From Chitinophagales bacterium (lineage in GTDB: Bacteria; Bacteroidota; Bacteroidia; Chitinophagales; Saprospiraceae), in assembly GCA_013297745.1 (NCBI GenBank), contig JAAFIM010000017.1, forward strand, positions 1 to 61,229: 61,229 bases of DNA. The letters run 5' to 3'. Made by a program: the position numbers and the translations under genes. This document shows, piece after piece, positions 1-8,376 of the stretch (position 1 is its first letter; the number at the start of each line of letters is the position of its first letter). Under the pieces are notes generated by a model. That model was not told the origin of the DNA, made no database searches, and was given only the letters and a program-made list of their open reading frames with translations.

Positions 1-27
1 AATTATTTACCCAAAAAACGTAAAAAA

Positions 28-1374
28 ATGAAATCAATTTTATTGTTTATTTTTAGCCTTTTAGCAAGCGCCCTAATCGCCCAACCGACTACGCTGGATA
101 TGAAACAGCGATATTATATGAAAGGGAAAGCAAATAAAAAACAATTAACAGGTTCTGCGAGTATTTATAGCGCTACAGCTGACGAAGAGGGAAATTATTA
201 TTACTCTGGTGCAGCCATTGTTGATAAGCAGAATACAAGGAAAGGCATTATTGGTAAGATTGACGCAGAAACAGCAATTGATAAAAGCTATAATTATGAT
301 GCTTACACAATGTATGAATGTCTGCCAGTAGGGGAAAATTTATTTATAACTTCCCACAAGTTCACAGGAAAAACTTCGAAAAATAAGAAAATGGATGGTG
401 GGGATATTGCCACTGTAAATGGTGGTCACAGACTGCTTTATAATGAAAATACAGAGAATATTATTGTATTTGGTGCTAGCACTAAAGAAGAATTTATTAG
501 GCCAACTATGGGAGCATTTAATGCCAATAGTATGCAAGGAGAATTTTATATCTCCCAAAGTAAATATCAAATAGCTTCTTTTGCAGATGGAGAAAAATTG
601 AAAAATGATTTTGCTGCACTAAATAATAACATAGCCATTTTTGTCTATTTAACTCAGCCGGCTTATAACAAAGAGAGTGAAGCTTCATTTGGTTTATTGG
701 GCTTTTATGATGACGTTGGTAAAGAATCGGGGGTAGACAAAATTGATGTCCAAAAACATTTGAAAGAATTTGTAGCTGATTTTAAACCTTTTACTCATCA
801 CGAAAATAAAGCCTATGAAAAAATTTACAACCCTCAGTACGCTTTGTCGGGAGTACATGCCAAAGAAGATGGTACATTTTTAATAACCGCCTCCTTCATT
901 CATTGGACAAAAACAGCAACAGGTAAAGTGGGCTATCAAAAAGGGATTTTGGGAGTGGAATATGATTTTACCAAATCTAATTCAATCATAGATACTTGGG
1001 TGGTGTTTCCTTGGGAGGTCAGAGAAGCAACAAGTTTGCAGGAAAAATTAGAAATTAATCCCTATTATACATACTATGTCGGCGGAAATGATATAGCAGT
1101 ATTTGACCAAGAAACAGGGCATTTATTTGCAATCAATTCAGATTTGGATGCTTGTAAAAAATCAGATGAATTGGGAACGTGCCAATCAAAATCTAAAGAA
1201 CTTCAAAAATGGTTAATAAATAATCGATTAATTGCTCAAATCGAAAGCGGCGGGGAATTTGGAGGATTTGTTAATTCTGCTTACCCACCACAAAACGGCG
1301 AAAGAAAGCCTATCCACTTAATTCAATTCAATTCTGCAGGTTCAGAGATGAGAATTATAAAATGGAATAACTAA
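28..1374 (+). CDS. Exported protein of unknown function, copy 1 of a tandem pair
   Basis: The 448-residue product starts with a signal peptide (MKSILLFIFSLLASALIAQ, cut near residue 19), so it is probably periplasmic or secreted. There is no lipobox Cys and no T9SS tail. It is a paralogue of the gene at 1832-3172: the first 126 nt of the window are identical to 1805-1930, and the C-terminal part is close (an ALSG[VI]H-KEDGTFLIT segment near residue 272, FIHWT, YQKGILGVEYD, VFPWEVREATS, EINPYYT). Residues about 40-240 are almost unrelated. A 112-residue protein follows 33 nt downstream, in the same order as in module 2. The start follows the same leader as copy 2, so its promoter lies just before the window. 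Function unknown; the polymorphic centre between constant ends resembles immunity-type or recognition proteins, which is inference. Confidence 0.85.
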   Translation: MKSILLFIFSLLASALIAQPTTLDMKQRYYMKGKANKKQLTGSASIYSATADEEGNYYYSGAAIVDKQNTRKGIIGKIDAETAIDKSYNYDAYTMYECLPVGENLFITSHKFTGKTSKNKKMDGGDIATVNGGHRLLYNENTENIIVFGASTKEEFIRPTMGAFNANSMQGEFYISQSKYQIASFADGEKLKNDFAALNNNIAIFVYLTQPAYNKESEASFGLLGFYDDVGKESGVDKIDVQKHLKEFVADFKPFTHHENKAYEKIYNPQYALSGVHAKEDGTFLITASFIHWTKTATGKVGYQKGILGVEYDFTKSNSIIDTWVVFPWEVREATSLQEKLEINPYYTYYVGGNDIAVFDQETGHLFAINSDLDACKKSDELGTCQSKSKELQKWLINNRLIAQIESGGEFGGFVNSAYPPQNGERKPIHLIQFNSAGSEMRIIKWNN

Positions 1375-1407
1375 TTTTATCATTTTATCCCCCTAATCTA
1401 TATTAAT

Positions 1408-1746
1408 ATGCCAGAAAAAGATAGCAAAGTCGCCCAACCTATGGAAAATCAAACAACGGCAGAGGCAATTAATAATACTAAAGTTGAACTTCCCAAAGCC
1501 AACGAGCTGACGCAGTTTGAAAAAAGCGTAGCCGAAATAGAACGCTTATTGGAGATAGGCGATGTAAAGCTGCCCAAAGTAGCTGGGGCTCGGCAACAAC
1601 AACAAACCAATAATAGCAATAGTCAATCTAGCCAAACTCCAGCCCCGCAAGGTGTGGATTTAGCAGCCGATTTAGCCAAAGACACAGCCAAAATATCTAA
1701 ACAACACTTGTCTCTACAAAAATGGGCAAGTGTTTTTTTTTGCTAA
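1408..1746 (+). CDS. Short remnant paralogue of the 1632-residue repeat protein
   Basis: The product has 112 residues and no signal peptide. Residues 29-47 carry PKANELTQFEKSVAEI and the following RLLE, the same block found near residue 30 of the protein at 3203. The matching DNA (about 1492-1555 versus 3289-3352) has one mismatch in about 63 nt, while the flanks differ. It occupies the position after an exported protein that the full-length protein holds in module 2. The last codons run into a terminator hairpin (1703-1740) and end in a low-complexity WASVFFC tail, so the reading frame looks like what is left after an internal deletion or frameshift. It may still be made as a small protein with the shared tag, but nothing shows that. 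Real gene or remnant: remnant favoured. Confidence 0.6.
   Translation: MPEKDSKVAQPMENQTTAEAINNTKVELPKANELTQFEKSVAEIERLLEIGDVKLPKVAGARQQQQTNNSNSQSSQTPAPQGVDLAADLAKDTAKISKQHLSLQKWASVFFC
1703..1740 (+). terminator. Rho-independent terminator
   Basis: AACACTTG at 1703-1710 pairs with CAAGTGTT at 1727-1734 across a 16-nt loop and is followed by a run of eight T. It overlaps the end of the 112-residue gene, consistent with a shortened gene that fused to its old terminator. Confidence 0.7.
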
Positions 1747-1771
1747 AAAAGTAGATTTTTTTAGAAAAAAG

Positions 1772-1801
1772 TTTGTGGTATCAAAAAAAATACTATCTTT
1801 G
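1772..1801 (+). promoter_or_regulatory. Bacteroidota promoter for module 2
   Basis: TTTG at 1772-1775 and TATCTTTG at 1794-1801 are separated by 18 nt, which matches the Bacteroidota -33/-7 pattern. The gene starts at 1832, leaving a leader of about 25 nt that is identical to the leader at the start of the window. Confidence 0.7.
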
Positions 1802-1831
1802 CGAAATTATTTACCCAAAAAACGTAAAAAA

Positions 1832-3172
1832 ATGAAATCAATTTTATTGTTTATTTTTAGCCTTTTAGCAAGCGCCCTAATCGCCCAACCGACTACGCTG
1901 GATATGAAACAGCGATATTATATGAAAGGGGAGAAAAATATAATACAACTCAAAGGAGGTTGCAATCCCTTAATGGCAACTAAAGACGAAGAAGGGAATT
2001 ATTTTTATGTGGGGTCTGCGATTTTTGACGGGCAAGTGAACGGGCTAATAGGCACTTACATAAATGGGGAGGATATATCATATAAAAGAGATGATGTTTC
2101 TAAAATTTATGATTGTTTTGCCCAAGATGGATATTACTACTACGCTGGGAATAGTGTGGTTTCGCAAATAAGTATCACAGATAACAAAGTACAAAAAAAC
2201 AAAAGCAATAAAGACGGAATTGGTTACCAAAGACTAGTACCTTGTGGTGATGAAGTATTGGTATCTGGTGTGGATAAAATGAAGTCTCCCATGACACCAG
2301 CATATCATCGCTTAAGTCTTGAAGGATTTAATGGGGATCCATATACCATGCCCGAAATGAAAAATGGCTACTTCCCTGATAATGATGGTTACAAACTTAA
2401 AAATGATATGATTGCTGCAAACGATAAATTAGCTCTTTGGGCTTATATTACAAAAAACGATTATAGTGACTATTCAACTGCTGCTTTGGGACTCTTTGCA
2501 ATACTTTCGCAAGACGGAGGAGGAGGAGATAGAATAGATGTAAAAGCAGCAGTTGATAGGTATGTATCAAATTTCAAGCCCTATACTCGTTATGAAAACA
2601 TAGTATATGAGGAATTTTATAAAGTACAATGGGCTTTGTCAGGGATACACCCCAAAGAAGATGGTACCTTTCTAATAACAGTTTCCTTCATTCATTGGAC
2701 TACAACAGCCTCAGGTAAAGCTGGGTATCAAAAAGGTATATTGGGGGTAGAATATGACCCTAATGGTGGTAGCGCGCTAGACAATACTTGGGTTGTATTT
2801 CCTTGGGAGGTGAGAGAAGCAACAAGTATGCAGGAAAAATTAGAAATTAATCCTTATTATACCCACTATGTCGGTGAAAATGACATCGCAGTATTCGACC
2901 AAGAGACAGGTAATTTGTTTGCAATTAATTCAGACTTAGATGCTTGCAAAAGTTCAGATGAATTAGGAACTTGTGGCAAAAAAACTAAAGAACTACAAAA
3001 ATGGCTAGTAAATGAGCGCTTTATTCGTACTTTAGATTTAGATGGAGGTTATTTTCTGAATTTTGTAGGTTCAAACACAGCACACGAAAGTGGCAAAAAG
3101 AAAAGCATACACTTGATATGCAGCCAAAAACGCGGTTCACAATTACAAACTGTGGATTTAGACTTTAAATAA
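1832..3172 (+). CDS. Exported protein of unknown function, copy 2 of the tandem pair
   Basis: I place the start at 1832 rather than at an upstream in-frame ATG (1730), because 1832 gives 446 residues beginning with the same signal peptide as copy 1 and the promoter (1772-1801) lies inside the longer version. Ends match copy 1: residues 1-33 are the same, and the last 180 residues share FIHWT, YQKGILGVEYD, VFPWEVREATS, EINPYYTHYVG, AVFDQETG and SDLDACK. The centre is divergent. It is exported, with no recognised domain. The 1632-residue gene follows 30 nt downstream and is probably co-transcribed. Conserved linkage to a large signal-less protein suggests that the two work together, for example as periplasmic partner or immunity protein; this is unproven. 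Confidence 0.85.
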   Translation: MKSILLFIFSLLASALIAQPTTLDMKQRYYMKGEKNIIQLKGGCNPLMATKDEEGNYFYVGSAIFDGQVNGLIGTYINGEDISYKRDDVSKIYDCFAQDGYYYYAGNSVVSQISITDNKVQKNKSNKDGIGYQRLVPCGDEVLVSGVDKMKSPMTPAYHRLSLEGFNGDPYTMPEMKNGYFPDNDGYKLKNDMIAANDKLALWAYITKNDYSDYSTAALGLFAILSQDGGGGDRIDVKAAVDRYVSNFKPYTRYENIVYEEFYKVQWALSGIHPKEDGTFLITVSFIHWTTTASGKAGYQKGILGVEYDPNGGSALDNTWVVFPWEVREATSMQEKLEINPYYTHYVGENDIAVFDQETGNLFAINSDLDACKSSDELGTCGKKTKELQKWLVNERFIRTLDLDGGYFLNFVGSNTAHESGKKKSIHLICSQKRGSQLQTVDLDFK

Positions 3173-3202
3173 TTCTCTAACATTTTAACTTGAAGTGTAA
3201 CT

Positions 3203-6200
3203 ATGGCAATTGGAGGGGAAAAACAATCAAAACTAAATATTAGTGAGGCTAAAAACAATGAGCAAGCCTTAAACAAAGAAGATGAAGCCCCCAAAGCCAA
3301 CGAGCTGACGCAGTTTGAAAAAAGCGTAGCCGAAATAAAACGCTTATTGGAGGCAAAAGAAACTAAACTAGCTCCTATAAAAAAAGGAACTGACACTGCT
3401 AGCCAAAGTCAGCAAAGTAGTTTATCTGACGAGCTAAAAAACCCAGCCGATAACCCAGCCAAGGACTCTAAGTCAGCTATGAAAGAGCGGGCAACAAATT
3501 TGGGCAAAGAGTCTGGTATGATGTCAAGTGCAGGTAATCAAGAAGAAAAAACCCAAGAGACTAAACCAACTGAACCAACTACTGCTAAAGACATGACAGC
3601 AGACCAAGCCAAAGCTTTCTACCCTCAAGAGTATGAAAGTGGTGCAACTATGGGTTTTAATCAGGGACACGTGGAAAAACTACAAGCAGATGTCATAGCT
3701 GAACAAGACGCTCAAAAGAAAAAAGATGAGGCTATGCGTAGCGGAGTAGGTGATGATGGAGCAGCTTATAAAGCAGGAGAGGCGGATGCTAAATTAGCTG
3801 CACTTGGACACCATTATCCCACAGACTCCAAATATGCGAGTAGCTCAGCTTACACTAGGGGCTTTAATGAACAATATACCAAATCATTAGAAACAGCTGT
3901 CGACGCCGAAAAAAAAGAACTTGAAACAAATCCAGACTTTCTAAAAGGTCAAGAAGTCGGCAAAAAAGAAGCACAAGCTAAATTAGCACTAGCGACAGAA
4001 GAAGCAAAAGAATCAAAAGACCAAGATGCAACCAAAATAGCAGCGGCTAACAAAGCCCTTGCTGAAGTAGCAATAACGCAACAAGAATATCAAGGCGAGG
4101 GTAAAAGTGCAGACAGTAAAGAAAAATTTAATCTTGGTTCTACCAAAGGTTTCAATGATGCTTATGCTAATACATTGATAACCAATGTAAAAAATGAAGA
4201 AGAGCAGGCTAAAAAAGACTTAGATAATAGCAAATATTATAAGTCAGGCAAAGCAGCAGGCAAAAAATCCGCTGAAGCAACACTCAGTAATATCGACTCC
4301 ATCCAATCTCAAAATAAAATAGAAGCCGATAAAGCTAAAAAAGAAGGTGGCGAGAAAGGTGATAATGAATTCACGCGTGGCTTTAATGATGCTTACGTAG
4401 ACCAACAAGTCAAAAATGTTGAAAAAAATGATTTTACCAAAAAACCGAGTTTTCAGCGAGGCAAAGCTGTTGGTTCTATTGTTGGTGCTTTAAATGGCAA
4501 ATATGCTAACGACACCGCTGTAGTAAAAGGCAAAATAACCATTGAAACTGCTGTTGATAACCATATTGCTAATCATCTTAAAGAACTTAAGACTGACCAA
4601 AAAGTGACTAATGTTGAGGAATTAAAAAAATATATTTTAGCAAAAAGTATAAAAGTTGCAATTCCTACTTCATACGGCATCATGAAACAACTAGAAGAAG
4701 CAGATACAGAGGAGGCAAAAAAGAAAATAATGGAAGCAAACAAGTTGGATGCGTCCAAAATCGCTGAATATGAAAAAGAAAAACAACGTTATGAAGCCAG
4801 TTTGGAATTGGATAATGATAACAAACCGCTTTCACCAACTGAAATCGAACGCCGCTTTGACTTAGGCTACACCAATGGTTATAACGAAGGTTATGCTGGA
4901 GGGCTTGAGAAAGCAGTCAAAGAAGAAAGTGATAAATTTAATGAAGACCCTGAGTATAAAGCTGGTTTAAAAGAAGGCCAAAAAGTAGGGGAAAAGTGGA
5001 TTAATTTTATTACAGAGCCCCATGATGAGGCTGAAAGTGCTGCGTTTTCTACCCAACTCAATGCTATACACGATAAAGCTAAAGCCAAAGGTGAAAAATT
5101 CAATATGGGTTACACTTATGGTTTTAATACAGCAACTCCCAAAGATGCAGCCACTGCTAGTAAAGATAAAGCTTTGGATAATGCCAAGATAGACGACAAA
5201 TCTGATTTAGCTAAAGAATATCAAACACTTTGCAAAAAGTATGGAGATAATCCTGAAATAGCCAAAAAAATGGAGCAGACTTTTGATAAGTATTTCAGTG
5301 AGGCTTATGACAAAGCCCATAAAAATTATACTGAACCATACAAAAACAAAAGGGACAAAGAACAAGAATATCAAAACCGATTAACAAAAGCTGAATTGGA
5401 AACTGAGCTCAATAATAGCAGCAAAACTGCTGAGCAGGAGATTGATAAAGACCAGGATTTTACTAAAGCCATTGCTACAATTAAAGGTATCACCAAAGAA
5501 GCTCAGCTACAATTTGAATCTGCTAGCCAAGAAGATAAAAATAAATCTTTGTCAGGGCTTAATGAAACTCAAAAAGCTGAAATTCAAAAAATTGAAACCC
5601 AAAAAGCAGATTTAAAAAAGGTGATACAAATCTCCCTAAAATACGGGCTTAAAAAAGGTTGCAACGATGGTATATCTTATGCGCAAGGGGTGGAAGTGGG
5701 TATTAACATATCCAAAATACAAGGCGAAAAATTAGCCAAAAAAGGAAACACTGCGAAGGTAGATGAAATACTTGTAGACCAAAAACTGGATAATTTTCTT
5801 GCATCCGAAGGCAATGAAGTAATGTTTAAAGAGGGAATTAAATTTGCTGAAGAAGAATATGGTAGCGAATTTAGAGTTCGAGCACTTGCCAAAGCCAAAG
5901 GTGTGACGGATATGGAATACTTCAAATTGCCACCACGTATCCGCACCAAATCAGGCACAGCAGGCGAGGAAAAGTCTAAATCGCGTTGGTGGTTGGTTTA
6001 TTATATCCAAAATAGCTTGGCTGTGCCTGATGAGATACAGAAATTAAATGCTACATCTGATACTAATACTACAGAAACGCTTCCAAACGAAACAACGGCT
6101 GCTTCGTCCGAACAATTTACTTTGTTGCGTACAGCAGCCAAAGACTTGCCTGAAAAACGTATGGCTAACGCGACAGCGTTGACAAATACCACTAAAGCAC

Positions 6201-8101
6201 TAATTGATAATTTTGCTAATATCAAAAAACAGGACAAGGAAGATTATTTTAAAGGTGCTATACTCGAAAGTCTAAAGCAATTTGATGAAGTTCCAAGCCC
6301 TGAACTTAGTTTGTCAAAAAAACTTAACGAACAAACAGCTAGTTTTTTAGCAGTTAAATCGCATAGTCAACCTACACCAGCAGAAAAACAACTTATCGAT
6401 AAGTTTAAAAGTGATTCCAATCAATTGCTTGAGCTGACACAAAAATCAAATGCTGAGAGACCGAAGGTTTTTTTGACTCCCATCAGTGTTTTTTTGGCTA
6501 ATTATGATAAACCAGGTATAAAACCTTCTGACAAAACAAATGCAGCAAAATTACTGGCTGATAATATTACCAAGTTTTGCGATAGTTTTGAAGTGGATAC
6601 TTATGATACAAAAAGTTTTGCTGAATTGCAAGAAACCATAAAACAGTTAAATACTACTACTTTCAATGGGGCTGATGTCTACAACTCGCTTGAAGAAGGG
6701 GCAAATCAATTTGATATAGCTTATGGTAAAACTTACGAGGAAATACTACAGGGTATAGACAAAAATAAAGGTCTAACTCAAGCTAATGGTGTTGGTAATA
6801 AAATAGCCAAAGAGCAAGGTGAACAAGTGGGGTATCTGCAAGCTTATTTTACTGAATTAATTAACTTGTCTGCTGATGCTACCGTGGTAGATAAAAATAG
6901 ACCAAATGAGAAAAACAAAGGTGCCATTATGGTGCGGGCTATGATACAAGAGTACTTGGATAAAACTACAGCGGAGATAAAAGTGACTGACGATAAAGGG
7001 GTTCCCTTCGCAACACTAAATAGTTTACCTAGTGCTATTAAAGTTGGGCCTACTCAACTGATTCCCAATGAAACTGAGAAAGAAAAAGTTGAAAGCCCCT
7101 CAAAAATTTATTATGATGCGCTTACAACAAAATCTGCTGAAGCCAAAACAGATGCTTTGGTTTCTTTTACTTACTCTAAACGAATGTTTACTATGCCTTT
7201 GGAGGGAGCTGCTCCTATTATGACTGAAACAGAAGACGGAGAGATGGTAGAAAACGAAGTAAAACCAGTCGTCTTTGTTGATAATGCTCAATTTTTGCCC
7301 GCCAAAACAGCGGAGGGGGAAGTTAAAATTCAAGAATTGATAGAAGCAAAAGGCAAGGAAGCGCAAGGCATAAGAAGTTTTTTCCTCGAACTTAATAAGA
7401 ATAATAAAACCCTAGCTGATATATTGAAAAATACAGCATTTTTTAAAGCATTACAAGAAATGCAGAGTACTCTAGAAAAAAGTGATGGTTTTAAAACTCT
7501 CAAAGACAAAGGAGGTATTATAGACCAAGCAGCTTTTAACACTTTTACCAAAAATAGGGTCAATATAGGCAAGGACGCAGCCTTTAAAACCCAGTCTAAT
7601 AAATGGGACTTGAAAATGAAAGGCAATTTTGATTCAAAAGAAAATGATTTGCTATTTAAAGGTCAAGATGTATTTTTTGATATGTCTTCTGATAAATTTG
7701 AAAACACTCGCTACAATTATCTAAGTGCTTCTTCTGCACCTCAAATTTTGTTTGCTAATACCCCTGATACAACTAAGGGGCTTAATTTTCAAATTTTTGG
7801 ACCTGACAAAAAATTCTCTGTTTCTAGTGGAGCTATTCAGCTTAATTATGAAAAAGTCGAACAATCTTCCATTAAACGCTTGACGCTTTCAATACCAAAT
7901 CTTGAGGCAAATCTTGGGCAAAAACTGTCTATAAATACGACAGATGTAGCCAAAAAAGGCAAACTTACTGAAGCTTTGGCAGAAGCTGCCAAAAAAACAT
8001 ATACCAAAGAGTTTAAGTTAGGTACTTCTTTAAATACCTTATTTAATCCAATAGATAATGTGCTTGTCGCAAAATTTAATACAACGGATAAGACGCTGTA
8101 A
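3203..8101 (+). CDS. 1632-residue charged repeat protein, putative large effector/structural protein
   Basis: No signal peptide or membrane segment. An N-terminal tag PKANELTQFEKSVAEI (near residue 31) is shared with the remnant at 1408. From about residue 145 to 645 a degenerate repeat occurs with the core [FY]-x-x-G-x-x-x-G-[FY]-N-x-x-[YH], seen near residues 150, 219, 315, 392, 557 and 639. Each core is followed by a Lys/Glu helix and a second Gly-rich half (PDFLKGQEVGKKEA, PEYKAGLKEGQKVGEKW). The C-terminal 950 residues are mostly helical and charged, then become more beta-like after residue 1490. The protein is rich in Lys, Glu, Ala and Gln and poor in Cys. I do not recognise a catalytic motif or a family. 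Its position behind an exported protein, the duplicated and truncated copy, and its size are typical of polymorphic effectors or large surface/secretion substrates. Function unknown. Confidence 0.85.
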   Translation: MAIGGEKQSKLNISEAKNNEQALNKEDEAPKANELTQFEKSVAEIKRLLEAKETKLAPIKKGTDTASQSQQSSLSDELKNPADNPAKDSKSAMKERATNLGKESGMMSSAGNQEEKTQETKPTEPTTAKDMTADQAKAFYPQEYESGATMGFNQGHVEKLQADVIAEQDAQKKKDEAMRSGVGDDGAAYKAGEADAKLAALGHHYPTDSKYASSSAYTRGFNEQYTKSLETAVDAEKKELETNPDFLKGQEVGKKEAQAKLALATEEAKESKDQDATKIAAANKALAEVAITQQEYQGEGKSADSKEKFNLGSTKGFNDAYANTLITNVKNEEEQAKKDLDNSKYYKSGKAAGKKSAEATLSNIDSIQSQNKIEADKAKKEGGEKGDNEFTRGFNDAYVDQQVKNVEKNDFTKKPSFQRGKAVGSIVGALNGKYANDTAVVKGKITIETAVDNHIANHLKELKTDQKVTNVEELKKYILAKSIKVAIPTSYGIMKQLEEADTEEAKKKIMEANKLDASKIAEYEKEKQRYEASLELDNDNKPLSPTEIERRFDLGYTNGYNEGYAGGLEKAVKEESDKFNEDPEYKAGLKEGQKVGEKWINFITEPHDEAESAAFSTQLNAIHDKAKAKGEKFNMGYTYGFNTATPKDAATASKDKALDNAKIDDKSDLAKEYQTLCKKYGDNPEIAKKMEQTFDKYFSEAYDKAHKNYTEPYKNKRDKEQEYQNRLTKAELETELNNSSKTAEQEIDKDQDFTKAIATIKGITKEAQLQFESASQEDKNKSLSGLNETQKAEIQKIETQKADLKKVIQISLKYGLKKGCNDGISYAQGVEVGINISKIQGEKLAKKGNTAKVDEILVDQKLDNFLASEGNEVMFKEGIKFAEEEYGSEFRVRALAKAKGVTDMEYFKLPPRIRTKSGTAGEEKSKSRWWLVYYIQNSLAVPDEIQKLNATSDTNTTETLPNETTAASSEQFTLLRTAAKDLPEKRMANATALTNTTKALIDNFANIKKQDKEDYFKGAILESLKQFDEVPSPELSLSKKLNEQTASFLAVKSHSQPTPAEKQLIDKFKSDSNQLLELTQKSNAERPKVFLTPISVFLANYDKPGIKPSDKTNAAKLLADNITKFCDSFEVDTYDTKSFAELQETIKQLNTTTFNGADVYNSLEEGANQFDIAYGKTYEEILQGIDKNKGLTQANGVGNKIAKEQGEQVGYLQAYFTELINLSADATVVDKNRPNEKNKGAIMVRAMIQEYLDKTTAEIKVTDDKGVPFATLNSLPSAIKVGPTQLIPNETEKEKVESPSKIYYDALTTKSAEAKTDALVSFTYSKRMFTMPLEGAAPIMTETEDGEMVENEVKPVVFVDNAQFLPAKTAEGEVKIQELIEAKGKEAQGIRSFFLELNKNNKTLADILKNTAFFKALQEMQSTLEKSDGFKTLKDKGGIIDQAAFNTFTKNRVNIGKDAAFKTQSNKWDLKMKGNFDSKENDLLFKGQDVFFDMSSDKFENTRYNYLSASSAPQILFANTPDTTKGLNFQIFGPDKKFSVSSGAIQLNYEKVEQSSIKRLTLSIPNLEANLGQKLSINTTDVAKKGKLTEALAEAAKKTYTKEFKLGTSLNTLFNPIDNVLVAKFNTTDKTL

Positions 8102-8232
8102 GACGTTTTTTTTAAATCCTAAGTTTCACCTAGTACAGTCTCTTCATTATTGGACAATCATCAAACCTACAATGCAGCAAAAGAAAATAAAACAAATTTT
8201 TGTGAGTGTCCCGCCAAAACCTTTAAATGACC

Positions 8233-8270
8233 AAGCTGTTTGCGTAAGCAAGCAGCTTTTTTTATTTTTT
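8233..8270 (+). terminator. Rho-independent terminator after the 1632-residue gene
   Basis: AAGCTGTTTGC (8233-8243) pairs with GCAAGCAGCTT (8248-8258), with one G-U pair and a GTAA tetraloop, followed by a T-rich run to 8270. This ends the module 2 operon. Confidence 0.85.
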
Positions 8271-8314
8271 GTCAAAAAAAATATCAAAAATATACTTACT
8301 ATCAAAATATACCT

Positions 8315-8322
8315 TATCTTTG
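8315..8322 (+). promoter_or_regulatory. -7 element of promoter for the OMP-lipoprotein operon
   Basis: TATCTTTG lies 54 nt before the gene at 8377. No convincing TTTG is present at the expected -33 spacing. The 275-nt gap 8102-8376 otherwise holds only the preceding terminator and AT-rich sequence. Confidence 0.5.
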
Positions 8323-8376
8323 CCGATGCAAACCAATTAAATATAAAAACTATTTGACCTCACCCTCAAAACTAAA

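Noticed and set aside
8058-8357. Possible 99-residue frame after the large protein
   Set aside because: It overlaps the end of the 3203 gene and spans a terminator and a promoter; composition is not protein-like.
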